From positions 1 through 9,622 of the forward strand of contig JAGHCW010000196.1 in the NCBI GenBank assembly GCA_021160245.1: DNA of 9,622 nt. The letters are read 5' to 3'. The translations under genes and the position numbers were made by a program. Origin of the DNA: a bacterium (GTDB lineage: Bacteria; B130-G9). Shown piece by piece: positions 1 through 7,933 of this stretch; within the stretch, counting starts at the first letter, position 1; each line of letters begins with the position of its first letter. The notes below the pieces were generated by a model. It was not told the DNA's origin and searched no databases. It was given only the letters and a program-made list of their open reading frames with translations.

Positions 1-584
1 ACATCGCTTGCGGCGCCATATCTAAGAGCAAGCGACTTCAACTGCAAACTCGCCACCGAGACCGTGTCAACAAGCCGCACAAGCCGCCTCTCGACGAGCT
101 GAAAACCACACAGCTGCTGCCTGCTTGCCGCGCCCTCACTGACAAGGCGAGTCAAGATGCCCGACTCATTATCGTCCCAATCGTAATGGACCGGTTTATG
201 CTGGATAAGCGAAGCGCAAACCGCTGGCAGTGACACTATCGGATGGCACTTCTGAAAGTGAATGATATCGTGCGATTTGAGCAGGCGATTAACTACGATC
301 AAGTTCCTGTAGATTGCGCCTCGTTCAGCATAGAGTCGGACTATCGGGACACTCTTGAGATAAGGGAACTCGTTCATTGACAAGTTTATGCTTGTGGCAG
401 CAGGCCCCAGATGACACGCAGTCGCTAGCGTTACTTCTAGTCCCGACGCGAGCAAGTGTTTGATGATGTTGGCGGGCCGCACGAAGCTAGCAACGCTGCC
501 AGGGGCGTATGGGTACAGGAACAGGACACGCGGTCGCCGTCCTCTTAACTGTGATATTGAGCCATCAGTTCTCAAATGAGGCAT
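1..584 (-). CDS. GT4-like glycosyltransferase, N-terminal part (cut by left edge)
   Basis: Reading the minus strand from the ATG at 584 gives 194 open codons that run off the window, so only the N-terminal domain is seen. Residues 18-60 look like the first Rossmann unit of a GT-B glycosyltransferase: a basic stretch, the hydrophobic strand VLFLYPY, then a glycine/serine turn and the helix RPANIIKHLLASG leading to strand EVTLATA. Further on, YDWDDNES (about 134-141) and a segment near 170-185 with ERRLVRLVDTVSVAS resemble GT4-family acceptor-domain motifs. The donor-binding C-terminal domain lies outside the window. GT4 enzymes move a sugar from a nucleotide-sugar to a glycan or lipid acceptor, usually at the cytoplasmic face of the membrane. 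The start lies 8 bp after the stop of the upstream GT2 gene, with only a weak AGGA before it, so translational coupling is likely. Donor and acceptor cannot be told. Other GT-B families are possible. Confidence 0.72.
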   Translation of the reverse strand, partial: MPHLRTDGSISQLRGRRPRVLFLYPYAPGSVASFVRPANIIKHLLASGLEVTLATACHLGPAATSINLSMNEFPYLKSVPIVRLYAERGAIYRNLIVVNRLLKSHDIIHFQKCHPIVSLPAVCASLIQHKPVHYDWDDNESGILTRLVSEGAASRQQLCGFQLVERRLVRLVDTVSVASLQLKSLALRYGAASD

Positions 585-592
585 ATTCCTGA

Positions 593-1693
593 CTAATCGA
601 CCGAGTCCTTCCGGTGTATTCGCTTCCAGACACCCCCGGGCTTGACACGACCAAGCAGTATCTCAAACCATCCGAGAATGATCCCGATGAATTGCAGGAA
701 GGGAAAAACCTCTTTGAGAAGAAGCAACAGGACGATCAAGGCGAGCACAGCCCACAGAACGCAGGGGCCGAGCTTATATGTTAGAACACCGATATCAAAG
801 AGCACAAAAGCAGGCAGAAACAGCGCAAACGCCCGCCTGAACGGCTGTGTAACTGCCCCAAAAAATCCATATTTCGGATTGAATATCATCGTCCAATACT
901 GCCCCATCGTAACTAGCGTCGTGCAAACGCGGCGCCTTATCTGCACCATTTCAGCCCATATAGTCTCGGGACTGGCCTCAAGCACTGGTGTATTCTTGGC
1001 CACAACGCACCGGAATCCCTGCTTCCGAACGATGAAGGTAATCTCAAGATCGTCGATTATGGCCTTATCAGGTATTTCTTGGACAAGATCATGCCTGAAA
1101 GCAAGAAAACGGCCGTCGAGGCTACAAGCAGAATCGATCAAGCCCTCTTTGTAGCGCAGCTCCCAGTCGGACATGTGGAAGCGGGACTTACTTCTCATAT
1201 ACGCGGAACCTCCCTCATCCTGCATCGTAACGAGCCCGGAAACCGCGCCGATATCGCCTCGTAGCATATTCACGACATTCATCGCGGCGGATGGCGAGAC
1301 GATTGTATCCACGTCGGTTATGATGACTATCTCAGCGTCGGTGGCCGCAAGCCCGGCATTTATGGCCTTGTTCTTGCCACGCTCGCATTGAAGGAGTGTA
1401 ACCGGGTATTCGCTCGCTATCTCAGAAGTCCGATCGGCCGAGCCATTATCAACTACAAGGTAGCTTATCTTGTCTTCTGGATAGTCCAGTGCAATAACGT
1501 TCTCAAGCTTTTGCCCAATGAACTTCTCCTCATTATAGACCGGAACCAGAATCGCGATCGTCGGCCATTCGTCACGCTCATCGGCCTCAATCGCCCCCTT
1601 GCGATGAGCCAGAAAATTGCAGAGCGCCGAGTATCCGAACAACACCGCAAAGATAATCGCCGTCGATATCCCAAAAAGGACCCAGAGCGCCAA
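593..1693 (-). CDS. Membrane-anchored GT2 glycosyltransferase
   Basis: The 366-residue protein has an N-terminal membrane helix (about 2-22), a cytoplasmic GT2 domain (about 45-255) and two or three hydrophobic segments near 285-347. GT2 landmarks are ILVPVYNEE (48-56), VVDNGS with D82, the metal-binding DVD at 127-129, and DDLE at 214-217 as the probable catalytic base region. QIRRR at 251-255 sits where processive synthases carry QxxRW. This layout matches the BcsA/hyaluronan/poly-N-acetylglucosamine synthase-like branch, which polymerises or transfers sugars at the inner membrane. The lack of the final Trp makes true processivity uncertain. The start is TTG, chosen because AGGAG lies 8 nt upstream and the hydrophobic N-terminus begins right there. 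The next gene in the same direction is another glycosyltransferase, which points to a polysaccharide cluster extending leftward. The polymer is unknown. Confidence 0.85.
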   Translation of the reverse strand: MALWVLFGISTAIIFAVLFGYSALCNFLAHRKGAIEADERDEWPTIAILVPVYNEEKFIGQKLENVIALDYPEDKISYLVVDNGSADRTSEIASEYPVTLLQCERGKNKAINAGLAATDAEIVIITDVDTIVSPSAAMNVVNMLRGDIGAVSGLVTMQDEGGSAYMRSKSRFHMSDWELRYKEGLIDSACSLDGRFLAFRHDLVQEIPDKAIIDDLEITFIVRKQGFRCVVAKNTPVLEASPETIWAEMVQIRRRVCTTLVTMGQYWTMIFNPKYGFFGAVTQPFRRAFALFLPAFVLFDIGVLTYKLGPCVLWAVLALIVLLLLLKEVFPFLQFIGIILGWFEILLGRVKPGGVWKRIHRKDSVD

Positions 1694-1701
1694 AGCCCGA
1701 A

Positions 1702-1706
1702 CTCCT
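1702..1706 (-). promoter_or_regulatory. Shine-Dalgarno site for the TTG-started GT2 gene
   Basis: AGGAG on the minus strand ends 8 nt before the TTG at 1693-1691. It is the main support for using TTG as the start, since no ATG lies at the proper place. Confidence 0.6.
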
Positions 1707-1750
1707 GATGCGGAAAGTGAGCCAATTCAACTAGATGCAAGTTGCGATAA

Positions 1751-1779
1751 AGACTATTGCGATTGGTAGTAGCAGTCAA
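1751..1779 (-). promoter_or_regulatory. Candidate sigma70-type promoter for the glycosyltransferase genes
   Basis: On the minus strand TTGACT (1779-1774) is a 5/6 match to the -35 consensus. It is followed after 17 nt by TAGTCT (1756-1751), a weak 3/6 match to -10. It lies about 60 nt before the GT2 start, in the divergent intergenic region. The call rests on pattern only, and the -10 is poor. Confidence 0.25.
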
Positions 1780-1793
1780 GGCCAAGAGTCGAA

Positions 1794-1809
1794 CAATATG
1801 GCAATATGG
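1794..1809. repeat. Two perfect adjacent CAATATGG direct repeats
   Basis: CAATATGG occurs twice back to back at 1794-1801 and 1802-1809 in the divergent promoter region. A second pair, TTGCGAT at 1742-1748 and 1757-1763, lies nearby. Paired direct repeats between divergent genes can be regulator-binding sites, but no regulator gene is in the window, so this is only a possibility. Confidence 0.35.
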
Positions 1810-1838
1810 GCTTTGCATCGCTGGGCCTAAGGTTGTAA

Positions 1839-1844
1839 TATAAT
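1839..1844 (+). promoter_or_regulatory. Candidate -10 element upstream of the VOC-uvrB genes
   Basis: A perfect TATAAT lies 67 nt before the VOC start codon. The best -35-like match, TTTGCA at 1812-1817, is 21 nt away, which is too long for a standard spacer. This -10 would therefore need an activator or a non-standard -35. No LexA-type operator that I recognise is evident next to it. Confidence 0.3.
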
Positions 1845-1910
1845 CATCGGAGGTCGCATGGAAGCGATTGACTCTTATTGTTTATCGACGATCGAGAACA
1901 AGGAGAAGAA

Positions 1911-2279
1911 ATGCCGAAGGTTGTTCACTTTGAGATTAACTGCGACGACCTGAAGCGGGCAAGCAAGTTCTACGCCGACGTATTCGGCTGGAAAGCCAAG
2001 AATTGGGACGATTCCGAGGAGTATTTGATCATCAAGACGGGAGAGAATGACGAACCCCGCTTTGATGGTGGTTTTATGAAACGAATAAGCCCCGATGCGA
2101 CAACGATAAACACGATAGGCGTTCCATCGCTCGATGATTTCATGGGCAAGGTCAAGGAGCATGGCGGCGAGATCATCACGCCCAGATCGACAGTGCCGGG
2201 TGTCGGGTATCACGCATACTGCAAGGACAGTGAAGGCAACCTATTTGGCATCATCGAATTGGACGAATCGGCCAAATGA
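1911..2279 (+). CDS. VOC-family (glyoxalase/bleomycin-resistance-like) protein
   Basis: The 122-residue protein has the VOC (vicinal oxygen chelate) pattern: an N-terminal strand VVHFEI with H6, the helix [12 protein letters not shown] (16-27) typical of the first beta-alpha-beta-beta-beta unit, a GGF turn near 53-55, and a C-terminal [14 protein letters not shown] (104-117) with E116. H6 and E116 are at the usual first and last metal-ligand positions. The middle ligand positions are less clear (NTIGV where His, Gln or Glu would be expected), so metal use is uncertain. Members include glyoxalases, dioxygenases and drug-binding proteins, and the substrate cannot be inferred. The ATG at 1911 was chosen over an upstream in-frame TTG at 1878 because AGGAG (1901-1905) precedes it and homology to VOC proteins starts there. 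uvrB follows after 25 bp in the same direction, so co-transcription is likely, though a functional link is not shown. Confidence 0.85.
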   Translation: MPKVVHFEINCDDLKRASKFYADVFGWKAKNWDDSEEYLIIKTGENDEPRFDGGFMKRISPDATTINTIGVPSLDDFMGKVKEHGGEIITPRSTVPGVGYHAYCKDSEGNLFGIIELDESAK

Positions 2280-2304
2280 TCCCATTGGGCGGAAGCTATT
2301 AATC

Positions 2305-4320
<2,016 letters not shown>

Positions 4321-4334
4321 TATGATGCTTGATT

Positions 4335-4715
4335 ATGACTATTAATGTAGGGAAACTTGTAGAGTTTTGGCGCGGAAATGCTTAAGAGGATATTCAAATT
4401 GCGCGAGAGAACTTCGCGAATAGGAGATACTCATTCGCGATGTTTTTGGCGCATCTTGCTTTGGAGAAGGCGCTGAAAGCTCTTGTCATAAATGAGACAA
4501 AGGCGATCCCACCCAGAATCCACAATCTTACCTCGCTTGCTGAGAAGGCGAAATTATCCCTTGACCAAGAGACACTGACGTTTCTATCCGCTATGGACCA
4601 TTACCAGATGGCAGGCAGATATCCTGAACCGCGCAGTCCTATGATCAGCCGTCTCGATGCAGAATGGGACCTCAAAAGGGCAGAGGAGGTTGTCAAGTGC
4701 TTGACGAGTCAGTAA
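4335..4715 (+). pseudogene. HEPN-domain gene of module 1, interrupted by in-frame TAA
   Basis: Read from the ATG at 4335, this frame aligns without gaps over all 126 codons to the intact HEPN gene at 5170-5550 (about 53 identical by hand count). Codon 17 is TAA (4383-4385) where the paralogue has CTA (Leu), in NA-stop-EDIQIAR against DALEDMDLAR. Homology continues on both sides, so this is a nonsense mutation rather than a real upstream end. Downstream, SFAMFLAHLALEKALKAL, PRIHNL and FLSAMDHYQMAGRYP are conserved HEPN features. A shortened 91-residue product could start at the ATG at 4440, but the nearest Shine-Dalgarno-like AGGAG (4422-4426) is 13 nt away and helix 1 would be missing. HEPN proteins are all-helical and usually act with an MNT nucleotidyltransferase, often as toxin or RNase. 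The gene overlaps its MNT partner by 19 bp. A sequencing error at this base is the main alternative. Confidence 0.8.
4683..4689 (+). promoter_or_regulatory. Shine-Dalgarno site fixing the GTG start of MNT 1
   Basis: GAGGAGG lies 7 nt before GTG at 4697 and inside the end of the HEPN 1 frame. It selects the GTG over an upstream in-frame ATG at 4664. The homologous MNT 2 gene has AGAGGA 7 nt before its own start at the matching position. Confidence 0.75.
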
Positions 4716-5020
4716 TCGAGGTCGTGAGGCGCTATCTCAGCCTGCTGAAGGAACGCGGAGTCCCTGCTTCTTTTGCCGTGCTTTTCGGCTCTTTTGCAAG
4801 GGGAGACCAACGTCCTGAGAGCGATGTTGACATTCTCGTTATCTCGAAGGAATACGATGAGGATTGGCAGCGTTGGAATAGGAAGCTCTGGGAATTAAAA
4901 TATCTTGTGGATGCGCGCATTGAGCCGACACCGGTTGGCGAGCTCGAGTTTGATACCGATGACGTCTCCATCAGAATTGAGATGGCGAGAAGAGAGGGCA
5001 TTCGGATTAACCTTTCATAG
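4697..5020 (+). CDS. Minimal nucleotidyltransferase (MNT) of module 1
   Basis: The 107-residue protein is a stand-alone pol-beta-superfamily nucleotidyltransferase. GSFARG at 31-36 is followed by ESDVDILV with D43 and D45 (the GSx10DxD signature that binds metal and NTP), and D72 in VDARIEP is the likely third carboxylate. In studied HEPN-MNT pairs the MNT partner neutralises the HEPN protein, in some cases by transferring AMP to it. GTG is taken as the start because of the Shine-Dalgarno site at 4683-4689, and because length and N-terminus then align with MNT 2 (about 60 of 107 identical, no gaps). The gene overlaps the end of HEPN 1 by 19 bp. It looks fully functional although its HEPN partner is broken. 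It ends 18 bp before the duplicated uvrB tail. Confidence 0.88.
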   Translation: MLDESVIEVVRRYLSLLKERGVPASFAVLFGSFARGDQRPESDVDILVISKEYDEDWQRWNRKLWELKYLVDARIEPTPVGELEFDTDDVSIRIEMARREGIRINLS

Positions 5021-5038
5021 CTAGATTCACGCACGCAG

Positions 5039-5161
5039 AGGAGATGGTTCAGGCCGCCGAGAAGCTTGAGTTCGAGCACGCGGCAAAACTCCGCGACAAG
5101 CTCTTCGCCCTGAAAAAGCGGCATTCGGCCGCGTTGCAGGCGCTGAAGGTTCTATGATATG
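5039..5161 (+). repeat. Direct repeat, copy B: displaced uvrB 3' end
   Basis: Second copy of the repeat at 4202-4324, with 122 of 123 bases identical. It starts 18 bp after MNT 1 and ends 8 bp before the HEPN 2 start. No terminal inverted repeats, target-site duplication or recombinase gene is visible around it. Recombination between copies A and B would remove an 837-bp unit holding HEPN 1-MNT 1 and leave uvrB intact. Confidence 0.95.
5041..5157 (+). pseudogene. uvrB 3' fragment encoding only the UVR domain
   Basis: The last 38 uvrB codons and the stop are retained here without the rest of the gene. The reading frame is undamaged. An in-frame ATG at 5044, directly preceded by GAGGAG, could start a 37-residue UVR-domain peptide ([10 protein letters not shown] onward), but a Shine-Dalgarno with zero spacing is poor. 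The most likely status is an untranslated remnant of a recombination event, not a gene. The UVR motif is the helical hairpin by which UvrB contacts UvrC, so a translated fragment could in principle compete with UvrB. Confidence 0.7.
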
Positions 5162-5169
5162 GTGGCTCC

Positions 5170-5550
5170 ATGCTGATGGATGTTGAAGATCTAGTAAGGC
5201 GCTGGCGCGAGGATGCGCTAGAGGATATGGACCTCGCGCGGGACATCCTGAAAAGAGGGAAGCATCGACATGCGATGTTCTTCGCGCATCTTGCCTTGGA
5301 GAAGGCACTGAAAGCACTTGTAATGAGAGTTACGAAGAAACATGCTCCGAGGATCCATAACCTACCGGAGCTCGCGTCAAGGACCTCGATCTCCTTCGAT
5401 GAGGAGCAAATGAAGCTCTTGTCGGCAATGAACTTCTATCAATTGGCTGGCCGGTATCTGGATACAAGGGATGGTCAGGTGGACCCCGAGCGGGCGACGC
5501 AGAACTTCCGCAAATCAAAGAGGATGTTTGAATGGTTGATCAAACTGTAG
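5170..5550 (+). CDS. HEPN-domain protein of module 2
   Basis: The 126-residue, mostly helical protein has the pattern of the HEPN family (Pfam HEPN type): LVRRWREDALEDMDLARDIL (helix 1), HAMFFAHLALEKALKAL (34-50, the hallmark helix), PRIHNLPELA (60-69), and LLSAMNFYQLAGRYLDTR. HEPN proteins of this type pair with MNT nucleotidyltransferases. Some HEPN toxins are RNases with an R-x4-6-H active site. Here R29-x4-H34 and R33-x6-H40 fit that spacing but are not both kept in module 1, so nuclease activity is uncertain. ATG at 5170 is used, which matches the start of HEPN 1 in a gap-free alignment. ATG at 5176 is possible, as GGTGG at 5161-5165 lies 10 nt before it and 4 nt before 5170. The gene overlaps MNT 2 by 19 bp and begins 12 nt after the duplicated uvrB tail. 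It has no internal stop, unlike HEPN 1. Confidence 0.88.
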   Translation: MLMDVEDLVRRWREDALEDMDLARDILKRGKHRHAMFFAHLALEKALKALVMRVTKKHAPRIHNLPELASRTSISFDEEQMKLLSAMNFYQLAGRYLDTRDGQVDPERATQNFRKSKRMFEWLIKL

Positions 5551-5912
5551 TCCGCATCATCAGGGAGTATCTGGCAGTCCTAAAGGAGCATCAGATTCCC
5601 GCATCGTGTGCTGTACTCTATGGCTCATACGCCAGGGGCGACCAGCGTAAGGAAAGCGATATTGATGTTCTGGTCGTTTCTGAAGTGTTTGACAAGGACT
5701 GGCCGAGATGGAACCAGCTGCTCTGGGAATTGGTGATCTACGCTGATTATCGCATCGAGCCCATGCCCGTCACTCAGAGCCAATTCGAGACCGATAACAC
5801 CTCCATGATTATCGAGATGGCGAGGCAAGAGGGCATAGTGATCTACGCCGACGACACCCCGGCGAGGCGACCCGATGAGAAGAAGATGCTCATCACAACG
5901 CGTGGCAGCTGA
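5532..5912 (+). CDS. Minimal nucleotidyltransferase (MNT) of module 2
   Basis: The 126-residue pol-beta-superfamily nucleotidyltransferase has GSYARG (31-36), D43 and D45 in ESDIDVLV, and D72 in ADYRIEP, so all expected catalytic acids are present. It likely acts as the cognate partner or antitoxin of HEPN 2, probably through complex formation and possibly nucleotidyl transfer. The ATG lies inside the HEPN 2 frame, 7 nt after AGAGGA (5519-5524), giving a 19-bp overlap and translational coupling. Compared with MNT 1 it carries about 19 extra C-terminal residues (from about 108, with ARRPDEKK), which look unstructured and charged. uvrC starts 82 bp downstream. Confidence 0.9.
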   Translation: MVDQTVVRIIREYLAVLKEHQIPASCAVLYGSYARGDQRKESDIDVLVVSEVFDKDWPRWNQLLWELVIYADYRIEPMPVTQSQFETDNTSMIIEMARQEGIVIYADDTPARRPDEKKMLITTRGS

Positions 5913-5915
5913 GGT

Positions 5916-5951
5916 GAACTGCCTTCTGGAGCGACTCCAAACCGGTAGTTC
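5916..5951 (+). other. Two-part stem-loop between MNT 2 and uvrC
   Basis: GAACTGCC (5916-5923) pairs with GGTAGTTC (5944-5951) as an 8-bp stem with one G-U pair. Inside it, TGGAG (5927-5931) pairs with CTCCA (5935-5939) around a CGA loop. It begins 4 nt after the MNT 2 stop. No U-run follows, so it does not look like a standard intrinsic terminator. An RNA-processing or stability element between module and uvrC is an alternative. Chance pairing cannot be excluded. Confidence 0.35.
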
Positions 5952-5994
5952 CTTGAATGCTCAATTCGTGCATGAACAGGGCCAATAGTGCAAG

Positions 5995-7863
5995 ATGAAG
6001 CCAGCTAGCAGCAACTTCGCGGATAAACTAGCCGACCTGCCAAGCCAGCCGGGCGTCTATATCATGTCGGACGCGGAAGGCGCCGTCATCTACGTCGGCA
6101 AGGCCAAAAACCTGCGCCATCGCCTCCGGAGCTACCTGCATCCCGAGCGGGCCGGCTCAAAGGTAAAGGCGCTCGTTCAGAAGGTTCATGACGTTGATTA
6201 TATCGTCACCGCAAACGAACTTGAGGCGCTGATACTCGAGAGCAACCTCGTCAAGGAGAAGAAGCCTCGCTACAACATCGAGCTAAAGGACGATAAGCAC
6301 TATCCGTATCTGAAGATCACGAGCGAGGCGTTCCCCAGACTCCAAATCGTTCGCAGGTTCAAAAAAGACGGCGCGCGGTACTTCGGCCCATTCGTCCCGA
6401 CGCACGCCATACGAACGACATTGAAGCTCATCTATAAGATATTCAAAGTGCGAAACTGCAAGCGCGAGCTGCCCACAAATCGCAAAGACGTGCCCTGCCT
6501 CAACTATCAAATGAGCCGCTGCCTCGCCCCGTGCATCGGCAAGATCACGCCCGGAGATTACGCCTCAATGATCAAGCGGATCGTCATGTTCCTTGAGGGC
6601 AGAAGCAACGAACTGGTCGATGACCTGACCGAAAAGATGAGGCAAGCGGCAGAGCGCCTCGACTTTGAGCAAGCCGCCGTCCTGCGCGATCAGATCGCCG
6701 CCATAGAGCGGGTGCAGATCAAGCAGAAGATAACTATCCCGGAATACGCCGATAAAGACATCATCGGCATCGCACTCTCCGATAGCGCCGCAGCTATTCT
6801 GATCTTCTTTCTGCGAAGCGGCCTCATCAAGGGCCGTGAGGAGTTTATGTTCAACCGCCTCATCGAGCTCTCGAAGGCCGAGCTCGCGGCTGGCTTCGTC
6901 AAGCAATACTACCTGACCCGCCCGACGCCGATTCCAGAGGAGATACTCGTCCCATTTCAGATTGCAGACAGCGAGCTGGTCGCGGAATTGCTCACAACGA
7001 AGCAGAGCAGGAAGATAACGATTGCTGTCCCTCAGCGTGGTTCTAGACGGAGCCTGATGAACATGGCGCTTCGCAACGCTGAGCAGTTTTTGAAATCACA
7101 GATAGAGGATATCGCGACGGGCTCTGGGCGGGTGATACCAGTCGGCGCAATCGATCTTGGCCGCAAATTGGGCCTGGACGGCCGAATTACTCGGGTGGAT
7201 GTCTTTGACAACTCGACGCTCTTTGGCTCCTGGGGCGTCGGCGCGATGATCGTATGGCAGGAGACGCATTTCGAGAAAAGCGAATACAGGCGATTCACGA
7301 TCAAATCCGAGACCGTCGTCGATGACATCGGCATGATGAACGAGGTCCTTAACCGCAGGTATTCGCGCGCAAAATGCGAGGAACTACCGCTCCCGGAAAT
7401 CGTCCTGATCGACGGCGGCAAGGCCCAGGTGAACATCGCCGCAAAGGTCCTTGGCGACCTTGAACTCAACCAGATCAAGGTACTAGGCATCGCCAAATCC
7501 CGAGGGCGAGAAAATATCCCCGACGACATCATCTACGTCCACGGCGAGACCGCTCCACTCGACCTTTCGTCCGGCGCCGAAGCATTGCTCTTCCTCAAGA
7601 AAATGAGAGACGAGGCGCACAGATTCGCAATCGCATTCCATCGAGCCAAGCGCCGTCGTGAGACGCTTAAATCCACCCTCCTGAGTGTCCCCGGCATCGG
7701 CGAAAAACGCCTCAAGCGCCTCCTCCGCGAATTCGGCAGCCTCCGCGCCCTCCGCGCCGCCTCCATGCAAGAGCTAGAGGCCTCTAAGGCCCTGGATAAG
7801 ATGACTGCGAGGCGACTGCATGATTTTTTGCATTCCACCGGTGTTGTCCAAGATGGCGATTGA
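5995..7863 (+). CDS. uvrC: UvrABC excinuclease subunit C
   Basis: UvrC makes the 3' and 5' incisions around the lesion held by UvrB. The 622-residue protein has an N-terminal GIY-YIG nuclease domain (GVYIM at 20-24, VIYVGKAKNLRHR at 31-43, NELEALILE at 74-82 with the catalytic Glu), four cysteines C155, C168, C176 and C180 (C-x12-C-x7-C-x3-C, matching the known Fe-S site within one residue of spacing), a UVR domain (about 206-241), an RNase H-like second nuclease (VFDNS with D405, LIDGGKAQ with D473, DEAHRF with H542), and C-terminal helix-hairpin-helix motifs (VPGIGEKRLKRLL, 565-577). All catalytic residues appear present. The segment after D405 is unusual: DNST in place of the common DISH or DNSH. 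ATG at 5995 is the only ATG between the in-frame stop at 5986 and the domain, but it has only a weak AGGG 14 nt upstream. Confidence 0.97.
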   Translation: MKPASSNFADKLADLPSQPGVYIMSDAEGAVIYVGKAKNLRHRLRSYLHPERAGSKVKALVQKVHDVDYIVTANELEALILESNLVKEKKPRYNIELKDDKHYPYLKITSEAFPRLQIVRRFKKDGARYFGPFVPTHAIRTTLKLIYKIFKVRNCKRELPTNRKDVPCLNYQMSRCLAPCIGKITPGDYASMIKRIVMFLEGRSNELVDDLTEKMRQAAERLDFEQAAVLRDQIAAIERVQIKQKITIPEYADKDIIGIALSDSAAAILIFFLRSGLIKGREEFMFNRLIELSKAELAAGFVKQYYLTRPTPIPEEILVPFQIADSELVAELLTTKQSRKITIAVPQRGSRRSLMNMALRNAEQFLKSQIEDIATGSGRVIPVGAIDLGRKLGLDGRITRVDVFDNSTLFGSWGVGAMIVWQETHFEKSEYRRFTIKSETVVDDIGMMNEVLNRRYSRAKCEELPLPEIVLIDGGKAQVNIAAKVLGDLELNQIKVLGIAKSRGRENIPDDIIYVHGETAPLDLSSGAEALLFLKKMRDEAHRFAIAFHRAKRRRETLKSTLLSVPGIGEKRLKRLLREFGSLRALRAASMQELEASKALDKMTARRLHDFLHSTGVVQDGD

Positions 7864-7871
7864 TGTATAGT
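7844..7871 (+). promoter_or_regulatory. Candidate promoter for hicBA
   Basis: TTGTCC (7844-7849, 4/6 to -35) and TATAGT (7866-7871, 5/6 to -10) are separated by 16 bp, at the very end of uvrC and 62 nt before hicB. The placement would give the toxin-antitoxin pair its own transcript. The call is from pattern only. Confidence 0.35.
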
Positions 7872-7933
7872 ACGACCGCAATGATTTTGAATGTTTCTAT
7901 GTGCAGCGACGAAAACAGACGGGAGGGTGAAGT

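Noticed and set aside
642-1708. Plus-strand open frames opposite the GT2 gene
   Set aside because: The minus strand encodes a clear GT2 protein with conserved motifs; these are antisense shadows with no domain pattern.
1858-1953. 31-codon open frame with GGAGG upstream, a possible leader peptide before the VOC gene
   Set aside because: It runs out of frame into the VOC gene, Shine-Dalgarno spacing is only 4 nt, and the peptide has no recognisable attenuator feature.
2134-2304. In-frame extension of uvrB upstream of 2305
   Set aside because: It overlaps the VOC gene in another frame, shows no UvrB homology, and the canonical UvrB N-terminus starts at 2305.
4383-4385. TAA as a recoded sense codon
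   Set aside because: The same reading frame ends with TAA at 4713-4715, and neighbouring genes use ordinary stops.
7032-7838. Long minus-strand open frames opposite uvrC (and similar ones opposite uvrB)
   Set aside because: They mirror the codon bias of the sense gene and have no recognisable protein features.
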